A DNA stretch of 64,000 nt from Puia dinghuensis (GTDB taxonomy: Bacteria; Bacteroidota; Bacteroidia; Chitinophagales; Chitinophagaceae): positions 124,001 through 188,000 of the forward strand of contig NZ_BMJC01000008.1 in NCBI RefSeq assembly GCF_014642875.1. The letters are read 5' to 3'. Positions 37,101 to 44,468 of the stretch are shown piece after piece. Every line of letters begins with the position of its first letter. Position 1 is the stretch's first letter. The notes under the pieces were generated by a model. It ran no database searches, had not been told where the DNA came from, and worked only from the letters and a program-made list of their open reading frames with translations. The position numbers were made by a program, and so were the translations under genes.

Positions 37101-38076
37101 CCTGGAGTATTTTGCCTTTGGCGAGACGTTTGTGGACGAGCACAGCAATACGGATGTGATACCGTATCTTTTCAATGGCAAGGAGCTGGATGAGGAGACG
37201 GGGCTATACTATTACGGTGCGCGGTATTATAATCCCCGGACGAGCATCTGGGAGAGTGTCGACCCGTCGGCTGGTAAGTATCCGCAATGGTCACCGTATG
37301 CCGCCATGGGTAATAATCCCGTGCTGGCGAGTGATCCGGATGGCAGGGAGCCGGTGCCGGTGATGTTCGGATTTTTTGGCAGCACCTCGGGTTGGCCCAA
37401 GCTGAAACCCAGTCAGTGGTATTTCATCATAACGGACAATGGTGGATACACCGATGCCCAAAGCTTCTCGAAGGCTGCGGTCTTCAATACGTCGCATGGC
37501 AATGCCTGGGCATACGAGAACATCAGCCAGAGAAATGAATACTATCAATGGGCGGACAAGCAGTTGTCGGGAAAGAGCAAATGGTTCGATGCCGCCGCAA
37601 CGGTGACACAAATAAATGCAGTTGGCGCTGCCGAATTTGTCCACTACGGATTTTTGACGGATGAAGCGGCGTCATTCCTGAGTCAGGGGAACAAATATCT
37701 GTTCGCGCATAATATGGACAACGCGCGGCAGCTGATGGCGGGCAACCTGGACAAGACCTTTATAGATGCCAACGGGGCGAAGGTATCGCTGAAAGGCCTG
37801 AGCGGGAAAGCCCTCGACTATGCGCTTGTTCAGTTCGAGCAGACGAAGGTGCAGGATTTTATCGGGCAGTATCACAAGGATAACCCGAATGCGAATATGA
37901 ATAGCATTATAAGCTCGATAAACGGTTCGATGGGGGCCCGGCTCGCACCATCCGCTATCCGCAAGGTGATGCACGATTATTTCAACGATGGTAAGACCTT
38001 CAACTTCGCCAATTATAATGATAGGGTGAAATTGGGTCAGCTAATGATCGACCAGTTATATGACAAGAAAAAATAG
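28135..38076 (+). CDS. Giant SpvB/TcdB-RHS polymorphic-toxin-like protein
   Basis: 3313 residues with signal peptide (LFLILSICLHVYAKA). Residues about 160-260 are low-complexity (LSQGALSRGGLSRGAMQQGS). An SpvB-type domain begins near 490 (GNASLGYPIEIPAGRHGLQP, then GDGWLGMGWDLSVP). FG-GAP/VCBS calcium-binding motifs appear at about 872, 1570, 1672, 1750 and 1840 (DMNGDGLPD). A TcdB-middle-like region is near 1870-1940 (DERDFFGFRTVQ). RHS YD-repeats run about 2130-2790, and the RHS core is near 2966-3070 (YFYHPDHLGSTSYVTDGSGE, GLYYYGARYYNP, DPDGREP). The last 240 residues differ from the RHS shell and are the expected toxin payload; I cannot name their activity. The RHS shell normally encloses such a payload. 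The signal peptide indicates export through Sec rather than type VI secretion. Confidence 0.9.
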   Translation: MRTTFTKGTVLFLILSICLHVYAKAPGDKAYSGKNRRHDPATRIHSSPQQAGVIGVGVTGEADNPADNLFHVYLAAPLKGNERVWLSYDLDGVQDYTAVSRSINDQLAAGGYFVRKRSGWEHQRERVSASWLRQGDNVIRFGLPAGAAYGYKVKNLAIEVAAPGAAEAVVLSQGALSRGGLSRGAMQQGSLPRYADKGYVEGFVTGAGRQMAKVTIDGKAARVWKGAFEAIVQRPAGLGGSLRPGGSAGGWLPADSAGGWQSTIEVEYPDGRKEQRVVRFAGEEKADYQYDIAGAVVSTHRWVGAGQAAVLAVGGASISIPKNALQAAATVSVTALRTVDLPALDQGMVNVTAGGGGFRFLPHGHLFAHDARLSLDYDSTLIPDGYTAKDIRTYYFDEKKGHWVALARDSVAARAAAVAGEATGEAAGEGAAARAGAGAKAGVGVVWSRTGHFTDMINGIIKVPESPQVDAYNSNSMKGIKAADPSAAVNLIAPPRANAMGNASLGYPIEIPAGRHGLQPQLAISYNSAGGDGWLGMGWDLSVPCVGIETRWGAPRFDAQNETETYTLSGGQLSPVAHRGDLVARSAEKQFYPRVEAAFDKIIRHGNSPQTYWWEVTDKEGTRFFYGGDPSTGVDAASTLSDANGNIAHWALREELDLHGNFIHYFYTKVSDPGVSNSTVMGIQLYLSKITYTGYNGTEGRYSVLFGRDRDVDGHTTRKDVGITGLNGFKEVTADLLRRIDVQLDGTDIRHYELNYTQGAFYKTLLAGISQFDASGNFFNQHTFDYYKDVASGGTLAPLATAQPWVTNADNVHGGMLTHLSGFTDEASALSGTANTDFTGGVTISVGFGSPTDKLNSVGGSFSYSQSQSNGLLAMVDINGDGLPDKLFLDGGSNTLYYRPNQSGTTGKTTFGDKIAINGINVFQKDKSTGYTVGLEAVAFSALMAGANATWTNNKTTIYFTEANGDQLPDIVKDGQVYFNHIDTTTGQITFTPTSVGTPSPIFAGVTISQNLIDPTEAENDRQQAIDNNPLQDVVRMWQAPYSGTINVTAPVQLLPSNDPERASTPADGVRVAVQLRGSEIWTQNIGPDDYSVHQPTGLSGLSVQKGDRIYFRVGSIENGSYDSVNWAPVIDYVGQDLSVADANGKTLYHFDAAKDFVLSSAQTLTPPINGTVHIGGPFVKPVTTDDVTLMIQQTSSGTTTTIWQQTYAKDQAVNTTISLDNIAVTNSSQYSFLVTSPTNVDWANVSWQPVMTFTSAADPTIDLTKTTISSAAVPNYSILANGLQPSLPYSVVFGDAALHTITVTPQLAIDPTLLAGGSGTGTIIFSVKEPGKLLGEVAMPVQNGIVQSGNYALNIGVHNGDQLYVDYHVADNGLAAAITSATATLSGDLNGSAPAGLWSGVPKNGKEEDIIFGSFYRGWGQFAWNGNRSYATQPIDETLLKPSDQIAQKANVDPTALSQQDGNQLTASQAYDPKADRFIILVANGNQQRWAGYDREVFVKGANMSSSRMGAKDVSLLTINTGGGGTGSPGVDKVSKVTTTAYTLSANVGFAGASGSHSSSTSKSLTDFMDMNGDHYPDVVGEQLIQYTDARGGLSNRTVSNGPIQQTDATVNGVALTGSAYIPMSIFRSSPDGEQQVDAGTATTNAGSGKISVTGNAGVNVGSNQAGFLYVDMNGDGLPDRVDQSTHLVSLNLGYGFAPGEDWGFDQIQQGSSNSFSGGVGLGFNWAQNSISVGVSLSRSDNASNLSLQDMNGDGLPDLVTVAPGIGGSQALQVRLNTGNGFSTDVLTWTGAAAISTNSSTSESGNLAFTVGFTLFGLKFTVNPSANIGDGMARELIKMQDINGDGYPDYVSSTKDDNLTVSLSTIGRTNLLRTVNRPMGAVFALDYQRVGNTFDMPNSVWTLASVKVFDGFKGDGPDTLMTTFGYSGGHFDRDERDFFGFRTVQTSSHDAAHNNAVYSMATETFANDNFYTKGMALSQLLQSGDGKKYTETDNTYELHDITSGTVLPDSYKTNDAGAAFVALSRTDHLFYEGQPNPGKTTYFTYGYDTKGNVIQYTDFGDAPSGDDISAAVTYYNITDKYIVGSAKSIVVTGGGGGTTYRKRESTIDTQTGDVTEIRAYLQDGTVAVNDIGYDQYGNLMTITGAPNAKGQRLQENYVFDDQVHQYIVKASNSYGYSSQSTYDYRFGHPLSTVDLNNNSMHYVLDDLGRVTQITGPYELAAGVPYTIRFDYHPGSAVPWAHTAHYDPAHPGNDLETVTFMDGLARMLQTKKDAAIFQNKGNADKEQMIVSGRLLFDGLGRQQAAYYPTIEDKGSDSVFDAAFDNINPTLTTFDVMNRVLTSTMPDASSTQYTYGFGSDRLQQPQFSTKTQDANGNILEQFTNVRGLITAHKNYTSKGDVWTSFTYDAMNQQLTATDDIGATSSTQYDMLGRRIGQTHPDEGITQYTYDLAGNLTKMVTANLRQDSTAITYTYDFNRVTDISFPHHPENNVHYTYGAAGAAFNRAGKVVVQEDGAGAQEFFYGPLGETVKDDRTIVIPGHGQQTYVTQWNYDTWNRLTSIIYPDSEVVSYTYNLGGLLLSMAGNRQGQVTNYVQQLGYDKFESRVFMGYGNGTQTNYTYEPLRRRLQNLVATTGNGRRMMDNTYGYDKMDNVLSLVNNAPVPASNLMGGAAEYSYTYDDLYRLTTAAGSFKGPHEADRYSLTMEYNTVGSITRKTQTNDKSPNGNNWLPQKKTTYDWSYTYDAKQVHTATHIGNQTYTYDADGNQTGWTDDKTGQRQKMIWDEENRLRSVSVNGQLNSYVYDAAGERILKGKGDGQAVYVNGALSGSSGGIGNFTVYVNPYVVVKSGEYSNHYFIGTQRIATRLEHGWNQQVVAPDAGDSIPYGKKEKLMIQAIVHDEQALQGNDSAGSGVTGPNARGASGVAGSGTSGGTPWANANPNNNGNHYAYGRNKNGGSGTGSVGGDFLYFYHPDHLGSTSYVTDGSGEVYQHLEYFAFGETFVDEHSNTDVIPYLFNGKELDEETGLYYYGARYYNPRTSIWESVDPSAGKYPQWSPYAAMGNNPVLASDPDGREPVPVMFGFFGSTSGWPKLKPSQWYFIITDNGGYTDAQSFSKAAVFNTSHGNAWAYENISQRNEYYQWADKQLSGKSKWFDAAATVTQINAVGAAEFVHYGFLTDEAASFLSQGNKYLFAHNMDNARQLMAGNLDKTFIDANGAKVSLKGLSGKALDYALVQFEQTKVQDFIGQYHKDNPNANMNSIISSINGSMGARLAPSAIRKVMHDYFNDGKTFNFANYNDRVKLGQLMIDQLYDKKK

Positions 38077-38491
38077 CGTTGTTCTATCGGTGATCCGGTA
38101 TATATTGTACACCATCTTATTAATGGTGATAGAGACCATCATTTGCATCGTATGCTTCGAAGGGGAACTATTGATCCCGCCAAGGCGGGTGGATAGCTGG
38201 CATCTCGGCAATGCGGTGAGGGACGCCCTGCAGATAAATATGGTGAGGTTTATGTTCTACTATGCCATTTATTTTGTGCCCTTCTACCTTTTTATGAGGC
38301 TCGTGAAGTGGAAGCGGCGGACATTGCAGGCCGCGGTTGCCAACTGCGGCTTGTATGTAGCGATCTCGCTGGTGTATAGTGTACTATTGCCGGATACCTT
38401 CGACTATTTTTCCAGTGATTTTTTCTATATCCTGGTGGCGGCGACGTTTTTGAGCCCGTTGTTGCTGGGGCGGAAAGTGGCGGGATTTTGA
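38060..38491 (+). CDS. Small four-helix membrane protein, candidate immunity protein
   Basis: 143 residues. Hydrophobic segments at about 10-32 (VIRYILYTILLMVIETIICI), 62-82 (FMFYYAIYFVPFYLFM), 92-110 and 120-138 (FYILVAATFLSPLLL). The start overlaps the last 17 bp of the RHS gene, so the two are translationally coupled. A small gene directly 3' of a polymorphic toxin is usually its immunity gene. A membrane location would fit a payload acting on the membrane or periplasm. The immunity role is inference from position; no family is recognised. Confidence 0.7.
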   Translation: MTRKNSVVLSVIRYILYTILLMVIETIICIVCFEGELLIPPRRVDSWHLGNAVRDALQINMVRFMFYYAIYFVPFYLFMRLVKWKRRTLQAAVANCGLYVAISLVYSVLLPDTFDYFSSDFFYILVAATFLSPLLLGRKVAGF

Positions 38492-38528
38492 CCAGTGGTG
38501 GTGGTGATTTGACCAATGGTGGCGGTGA
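38487..38528. repeat. Two tandem 21-bp direct repeats
   Basis: TTTGACCAGTGGTGGTGGTGA is followed immediately by TTTGACCAATGGTGGCGGTGA (two differences). The first copy includes the stop codon of the membrane protein. Confidence 0.7.
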
Positions 38529-38572
38529 TTACCGGGATTTCGACTATATTCCGGGTACATTAAACCAATGCC

Positions 38573-41500
38573 ATGCTACCCCGACTATTTACCGCAGTTA
38601 TGCTCTTATCCCCCTGGCTTTTGTCCGCCCAGCAAAAGGGGTATTATCGCACGCCGGCGATCTACAAGAATACCGTCGTTTTTACGGCCGAAGGCGACCT
38701 CTGGAAGTACGACATTTCCACGGGGATGACGCTACGATTGACGTCGCACGAGGGATTGGAGGATCATCCGCTGATCTCGCCGGATGGGAAGACGCTCTTT
38801 TTTACGGGTCAGTACGAAGGTGTTTTCGAGTTGTATTGTATGGATATCGACGGCGGGGTGCCCAGGCGGCTGACCTATGACTTTGACGGCTCGCGGGCCA
38901 CCTGTTTTACGCCCGATGGGAAGGTGGTCTATCGCACCCAGCGATACAACGAGTTGCCTTCGCCGCAGCTGGTCCGCCTTGATCCGGCAACGCTGACGCG
39001 CGAACCCCTGCCGCTGGCGGAGGGTTCCGACGGTTGTTATGATGCTGCGGGGGTACTGTACTTTACAAGATGGCCTTTCCAGGGCAGCCAGACGAAACGC
39101 TACAAGGGAGGAACGATAGAGCAGATATGGCGGTTCGACGGGAAGAGTGAAGCCACTTGCCTCACCTGCGACTTCGACGGGACCAGCACGCGGCCGATGT
39201 TGTATAACAACCGGATCTATTTTGTTTCCGATCGCGACGGGACGATGAATCTCTGGTCGATGGACCCCAGCGGCAAAGACCTGAAGCAGCATACCTTCTC
39301 CAAGGGCTGGGACCTTCAGTCGCCTTCCATCTACGCCAGTACTATTGTCTATCAGAAGGGCGCCGATCTGTGGCTATACGATGCCGCGGCAGGCGCAGAG
39401 AAGATGCTCGATGTCCGGCTGCAATCCGACTTCGACCAGCGCAAACCCCGGTGGATAAAAAGCCCGGTGAACTCCATTACCTACAGCGTCCTCTCACCCA
39501 ACGGAAATTATGTGGCGTTGATCAGCCGCGGCAGGGTCTTCGTCTCCCCGGCCAAGAGTGATCGCTGGGTAGAGATCAACCGCCGCAGCGGCATCCGGTG
39601 CAAGATCGTGCATTTCATCAACGACAGGAGTCTCGCGCTGCTCTCCGACGAAAGCGGGGAGTATGAGATCTGGAGTGTGAATGCCGACGGCAGCGAGCCC
39701 GCAAAGCAGCTGACGAAAGGGAGTAAGACGATGATCAGGAGTTTTGCCGTCTCCCCTGACGGGAAGTACATCGCTTATGACGACAGGAACGATGTGTTAC
39801 GGATCATCGAAACGGGTTCGGGTGCGGTGAAGTATGAATACGGCGACGCCTATGGCGGGGTTGGCGATGCGGGTTGGAGCCCCGACGGACGTTTCCTGCA
39901 TTTCAACCGGAACCTCGAGAATCAGAATGACCAGATATGCCTTGTCGATACCCGGACGATGACCATGCGCCCGGTGACGACGGAAAGACTGAATAGTTAT
40001 AGCCCGGCCTGGTCGAAGGACAGTAATTGGTTGTTCTTCATCTCCCAGCGGAATTTGCATACCGTGGTCAGGGCGCCCTGGGGGGCGCGCCAGCCGGAGC
40101 CCTATTATACGGAGACCGATAATTTCTATGCGATGCCGCTGGATCCCGCGGCGAAATTTCCTTTTCTGAAGACGGATTCCTGGTTGACGGATTCGCTGTT
40201 CAACCCGGCGTTGCGGGGCGATGAAGGGACGGCGCATGGCGGCGGGACGGGGCGGAGTGGTGGCGGCGGTGCGGCGAAGAAGACTCAGCCGGTGGTTCGG
40301 GAGTATGATTGGGACAGGCTGCAGACGATGTTGTATCCATTGCCGGTGAAGAGTGGCAACCTCAGCGATCTGGTGGCCGCGGACGGCTGGCTGTACTGGC
40401 TGGATCATGGGCCGGCGGGCAATCCCGATGGTGCGAAGCTGCTGGCGTTGAAGATAAAAGAAGACAAGAAATATGAACCCGTAGAGATCGCCGCGGGTGT
40501 GGGCGAGTTTATGCTGTCAGCCAACAAAAAGAAACTGCTGGTGAATTTCCACAACCATACGATGGCGGTGGGCGAGGCGGGTGGCCAGAAGATAGATGTC
40601 GAGAAGGACAAGGTGGTACTGGATAACTGGAGCTTTATTGTCGACCCGGTGGAAGACTGGAAGGAAATGTTCGCCGATGCCTGGCGGATGATGCGTGACT
40701 ATTTCTACGACCGCGATCTGCATAAAGTGGATTGGGCGGCTGCCCGGCAACGTTATGAGCCGCTGGTGCCGCGGCTCACCGATAGGTATGAGCTGGACGA
40801 CCTGCTTTCGCAGATGGTGGGGGAGCTGTCGGCCCTGCATACGTTTGTGTTCGGAGGCGACAAACGAACCTCTCCCGACCAGATAGCGACGGGTTTCCTT
40901 GGAGCGGTGCTGAAGAAAGACGGGCGTGGCGTGGTCATCGATCATATTTACCGAAGCGATCCGGATTATCCCGAGGTGACGTCGCCGCTGCTGCGTCCCG
41001 AACTGCATATCAGGGAGGGCGATATCATTACGGCCGTCAACAATACTCCGTTGAGCGAGGTAGCGGATATCTCCGTGCTGCTGGCCGACAAGGTGAATAT
41101 ACCGGTGAAGCTGAACCTGCTGGATAAGTCGGGGCGGCCTTATGAAGAAGTGGTGCGGCCTTTCGGCGCGGGGGCCGACTACAACCTGCGCTATGGCGAA
41201 TGGGAGTTGTCGCGACGCATCCGGACAGATAGCCTGGGACATAACGACATTGGATATGTGCACCTGCGGGCGATGGGTGGCGGGGATATGGATGATTTTG
41301 TGAAGCAGTTCTATCCTGTGTTCAACCGGAAGGGGCTGATCATCGATGTCCGGCACAACTTCGGGGGGAATATCGACAGTTGGGTGTTGGAGAAGCTGTT
41401 ACGCAAGGCCTGGATGTACTGGCAGGGCCGCAGCGGCGGGCCTTTCTGGAATATGCCGTTCGCTTTTCGCGGTCATATGGTGATCCTCTGCGACCAGGTG

Positions 41501-41860
41501 ACTGCTTCCGATGGGGAGGCCGTTACGGAGGGGTTCCGCCGGCTTGGGCTGGGGAAGGTGATCGGGATGCGCACCTGGGGTGGCGAGATCTGGCTGTCGA
41601 TGGACAACCGCCTTGTCGATAACGGTATTGCGAGTGCGGCCGAGCTGGGGGTGTTTGGTCCCGAGGGCAAATGGCTCATCGAGGGGCATGGGGTCGACCC
41701 GGATATCACGGTGGACAATTTGCCTTTTGCGACGTATAAAGGTAAGGATGCGCAATTGGAAGCAGCGGTGGAGTATTTGCAGAAGCAAATTGCGGCGGAG
41801 CCGGTGCCGCCGGTGAAGGTGCCGCCGCATCCGGATAAGGGGTTCAAGTATGCGTTCTAA
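38573..41860 (+). CDS. Tricorn-like S41-family protease
   Basis: 1095 residues. Signal peptide (MLPRLFTAVMLLSPWLLSAQ), two successive beta-propeller regions with repeated SPDGK, DPSGKDL and SPDGRFLHF motifs over about residues 25-560, a linker rich in glycine (GGGTGRSGGGGAAKK), a PDZ domain near 760-860 and a C-terminal S41 protease domain. The nucleophile is probably Ser979 in VTASDGEAV. LIDVRHNFGGN-like sequence and GMRTWGGEIWL are also typical of Tricorn homologues. It should degrade peptides in the periplasm. It lies 82 bp after the membrane protein and may have its own promoter. Length fits the family. Confidence 0.92.
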   Translation: MLPRLFTAVMLLSPWLLSAQQKGYYRTPAIYKNTVVFTAEGDLWKYDISTGMTLRLTSHEGLEDHPLISPDGKTLFFTGQYEGVFELYCMDIDGGVPRRLTYDFDGSRATCFTPDGKVVYRTQRYNELPSPQLVRLDPATLTREPLPLAEGSDGCYDAAGVLYFTRWPFQGSQTKRYKGGTIEQIWRFDGKSEATCLTCDFDGTSTRPMLYNNRIYFVSDRDGTMNLWSMDPSGKDLKQHTFSKGWDLQSPSIYASTIVYQKGADLWLYDAAAGAEKMLDVRLQSDFDQRKPRWIKSPVNSITYSVLSPNGNYVALISRGRVFVSPAKSDRWVEINRRSGIRCKIVHFINDRSLALLSDESGEYEIWSVNADGSEPAKQLTKGSKTMIRSFAVSPDGKYIAYDDRNDVLRIIETGSGAVKYEYGDAYGGVGDAGWSPDGRFLHFNRNLENQNDQICLVDTRTMTMRPVTTERLNSYSPAWSKDSNWLFFISQRNLHTVVRAPWGARQPEPYYTETDNFYAMPLDPAAKFPFLKTDSWLTDSLFNPALRGDEGTAHGGGTGRSGGGGAAKKTQPVVREYDWDRLQTMLYPLPVKSGNLSDLVAADGWLYWLDHGPAGNPDGAKLLALKIKEDKKYEPVEIAAGVGEFMLSANKKKLLVNFHNHTMAVGEAGGQKIDVEKDKVVLDNWSFIVDPVEDWKEMFADAWRMMRDYFYDRDLHKVDWAAARQRYEPLVPRLTDRYELDDLLSQMVGELSALHTFVFGGDKRTSPDQIATGFLGAVLKKDGRGVVIDHIYRSDPDYPEVTSPLLRPELHIREGDIITAVNNTPLSEVADISVLLADKVNIPVKLNLLDKSGRPYEEVVRPFGAGADYNLRYGEWELSRRIRTDSLGHNDIGYVHLRAMGGGDMDDFVKQFYPVFNRKGLIIDVRHNFGGNIDSWVLEKLLRKAWMYWQGRSGGPFWNMPFAFRGHMVILCDQVTASDGEAVTEGFRRLGLGKVIGMRTWGGEIWLSMDNRLVDNGIASAAELGVFGPEGKWLIEGHGVDPDITVDNLPFATYKGKDAQLEAAVEYLQKQIAAEPVPPVKVPPHPDKGFKYAF

Positions 41861-41938
41861 TCTCACGTATGGGTTCTCTAATCATTGGCTAATATTGGGG
41901 TAATATTTCCGGTGTAACTATGCCGGAAATAGTACGCT

Positions 41939-43654
41939 ATGCGATGGATTCTTTTGTTGATGGCGCTGACGGCGCCGGCGGGCGGTCTTCAGGCGCAGCA
42001 GGCCGACCTAGTGCTGACCAATGGCAACATTATTACGTTGCGGGTGGCTGGGGAAAGGGCGCAGGCCGTGGCGATAGCGGGCGGGTCCATAGTGGCGGTG
42101 GGCGATGATGCGGCGGTGAGGAAGTTGGTGGGCCCGGCGACGCGGGTCATCGATCTCCATGGCCAGACGGTGGTGCCGGGTTTCAATGATGTGCATCAGC
42201 ATCCCGCACCGGTGTACACCTGGGACCAGCCTTATGCCGTGGTGAAGCTGGATACGGTGCGTTCGATGGCGAGCCTCATTGCGTTGTTGAAGCGAAAGGC
42301 GGCCATCATGCCAAAGGGGATGTTGATACAGGGGCGCGGCTACAATGAAGTGATGCTCGGCGGACAGCCTACACGCCAGTGGCTGGACAAGGCTTCGGTC
42401 GATGATCCGATACTGATCTCTCATTTAAGCGGACATTTATGTGCGGTGAACTCCTACCTGTTGCGGCTGAGTGGGATCGATCGCCATACCGCCGATCCGC
42501 CAGGGGGCGCCCTTGAACGTGACCCGGACGGCGAACCCGATGGCATTATTAAAGAGTCGGCGCACCGGCTGCTGCATACCGAGCGGGCAGTAGCGACACC
42601 AAAGCCCACGGAGGCGGAGGAGCTGGCGGGATACCAGCGTTATTTTGGCGAGTTGCTGGCGCACGGCGTAACGAGCATCGGCGACTGCTGGACGACGCCC
42701 GCGAAAGTTTCCATCTATCAGAAGCTGCGGGCGGAGGGCTTCCCTCTGCGGATCAACTGTTATATTGGTGTCGACTATCTCGACCAGCTGTTGTCGGGCG
42801 CGATCCCGCGGCTGAGCACGGACTATCTCCGGATCGAGGGTGTCAAGATCTTCCACGGTAATTCATTGAGCGGCAAGACGTGCTGGCTGCATGAGCCTTA
42901 CGATACGATGAACCCGGCCACGGGCAAAAAAGATTATTATGGCATCCCGCCTGCGCGCAGCCAGGCCTCCCTCGACAGCCTGGTGGCCCGGATACACCAT
43001 GCGGGCCTGCAGGTGGCCTGTCATTCCAATGGCGATCGGGAGATAGAGATGGTGCTGACGGCCTTCGAACATGCGCAGCGGTCCGACCCGCGCCCGGGGA
43101 TGCGTCATCGCATCGAGCATTGTAGCATTACGACACGCGACATTCTTGAGCGCGTGCGCCGCGACAGTGTTATCCCGGTATTTCATAGCTATGCCAACGA
43201 GCTGGGCGATCAGTTGCTGGTGTATCGACCCGCGCTCCCCGCCGCCTCCGGAAGCCCCGCCGCCGGCCGGACATTAGAGTGTGTCATGCCTACCCGCACC
43301 GCGGAGGATATGGGAATTGTTTGGGCCATGCATTCCGACTATCCCGTCAGCCACTATGATCCGATGCACCGGCTGGATGGGGCCGTCAACCGCCGGGCGC
43401 GCAGCGGGGTAATCATCGGGGAGGGGCAACGCATCGGTGTGGAGGAAGCGATAAAGGCCTACACAGTGGGCGGGGCCTACACGACCCACGAAGAAGACCG
43501 AAAGGGGCGCATCGTCGCCGGCCAGTGGGCCGACCTCGTCGTTCTGGACAAAGACCCAACCGCAGTCGCGTCCGACGAGATAAAGGCCGTGCGGGTGACG
43601 ATGACGCTGGTGGGTGGGAAGGTAGTATATGACGGCGGGCCGATTAGCTATTGA
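41939..43654 (+). CDS. Secreted amidohydrolase (amidohydrolase_3/YtcJ-like)
   Basis: 571 residues. Signal peptide ends near GLQAQQ. The metal-binding motif is GFNDVHQHP, with further histidines in CHSNGDREIEM and RHRIEHCSI and a catalytic aspartate in AMHSDYPVSHYDP. The end VADxVVLDKDP-type sequence (WADLVVLDKDPTAV) is typical of amidohydrolase_3 enzymes, which hydrolyse amide or ester bonds of various small molecules. Substrate unknown. It lies 78 bp after the Tricorn-like gene in the same direction and could share a peptide-degradation operon. Confidence 0.88.
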   Translation: MRWILLLMALTAPAGGLQAQQADLVLTNGNIITLRVAGERAQAVAIAGGSIVAVGDDAAVRKLVGPATRVIDLHGQTVVPGFNDVHQHPAPVYTWDQPYAVVKLDTVRSMASLIALLKRKAAIMPKGMLIQGRGYNEVMLGGQPTRQWLDKASVDDPILISHLSGHLCAVNSYLLRLSGIDRHTADPPGGALERDPDGEPDGIIKESAHRLLHTERAVATPKPTEAEELAGYQRYFGELLAHGVTSIGDCWTTPAKVSIYQKLRAEGFPLRINCYIGVDYLDQLLSGAIPRLSTDYLRIEGVKIFHGNSLSGKTCWLHEPYDTMNPATGKKDYYGIPPARSQASLDSLVARIHHAGLQVACHSNGDREIEMVLTAFEHAQRSDPRPGMRHRIEHCSITTRDILERVRRDSVIPVFHSYANELGDQLLVYRPALPAASGSPAAGRTLECVMPTRTAEDMGIVWAMHSDYPVSHYDPMHRLDGAVNRRARSGVIIGEGQRIGVEEAIKAYTVGGAYTTHEEDRKGRIVAGQWADLVVLDKDPTAVASDEIKAVRVTMTLVGGKVVYDGGPISY

Positions 43655-44185
43655 TCTTCCAATGGAATTGTCCTGCCAGATTATCTCCAGGATTTCCCAT
43701 TTGGTTTCACTAAGCTTTTCCCCGAACTCATCACCGAACTTTTCACCCAACCTCTTACGAACATATTCCCAACTACCTATGGCGCCTGCACCAACCGATT
43801 CGATGGGCTTTATCGGTATGGCCGTCTTAAACACATCACCCTCAATAAGTTGTGGCAGGGCGCCCGGCGTTTACTCGGGGCTGTACCTGAAGACATTACG
43901 CACGCCGGAGCCCAGTTCGTCGGCGCGACCTATTTCTTTGAAAAAGTGGGCGATAACCGGATTTTTGGGGAAAGGGGCGAAGTTGACAGGATCGATACGG
44001 CCCCAGTCGTGGGGGAGGCTCCAGTTTTCGGTATAGACCTGGTCTTTTTGAATGATCAGCTTGGCCGGGAAGGCGTTGGTGAATTCCCGATGGATGAGCA
44101 GATTGCAGACTACCTCGCGGAACAGGCGGTCTCTCAGGCTGATGCTATGGAGACCTTCGAGGTAGAATTTGTCTGGCAAAAGAAC
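43655..44185 (-). pseudogene. C-terminal remnant of an AlbA_2/HATPase_c_4 (Schlafen-type) ATP-binding protein
   Basis: The minus-strand frame reads LPDKFYLEG, SLRDRLFREVVCNLLIHREF, HFFKEIGRADELGSGVRNVF and then, after an in-frame TAA at 43873-43871, continues TPGALPQLIEGDVFKTAIPI and GEKFGDEFGEKLSETKWEIL. These are the C-terminal parts of AlbA_2 plus HATPase_c_4 proteins. The stop probably replaced a tyrosine codon. The final winged-helix part is cut at the end of the amidohydrolase gene. The N-terminus lies at 45294-45362, beyond an inserted A+T-rich segment. Confidence 0.75.
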
Positions 44186-44210
44186 TTGGAATACAGCCGG
44201 CAAATATGTT

Positions 44211-44468
44211 ATGGTCTTGATGTTGGCAGCAGCAATCATTGGATGCAAGGCCCCAAAGAATAAAGGCAACTCAATCCTTCGTAAATCACCGGCTACGACT
44301 CTTGCACCTAAACCTCCATCCCCTAACCTCAAAAATCCTATCGATAAGATGACCACCTACTATAATCCGGACCCCATTGACCCTTCAAATACCACTGATT
44401 GCAGTAAGGCAATTATGAAACTGATTGATAGTATTGCCCCATTCAAAAAAAATGATCAATGCAAATAG
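44211..44468 (+). CDS. Small putative lipoprotein
   Basis: 85 residues from ATG 44211: MVLMLAAAIIGCKAPKNKGN has a short hydrophobic stretch and a lipobox (AIIGC). The rest is proline-rich (SPATTLAPKPPSPNLKNP) with two C-terminal cysteines. No family recognised. It overlaps the convergent Ntn-hydrolase gene by 13 bp and lies in the A+T-rich insert. The signal sequence is short, so the true start may be the TTG at 44169; existence of the gene is moderately supported. Confidence 0.45.
   Translation: MVLMLAAAIIGCKAPKNKGNSILRKSPATTLAPKPPSPNLKNPIDKMTTYYNPDPIDPSNTTDCSKAIMKLIDSIAPFKKNDQCK

Noticed and set aside
43274-43834. Minus-strand frame of 186 residues as an independent gene.
   Set aside because: Its first half is the tail of the AlbA_2/ATPase remnant after the nonsense codon, and the second half is antisense to the amidohydrolase gene.
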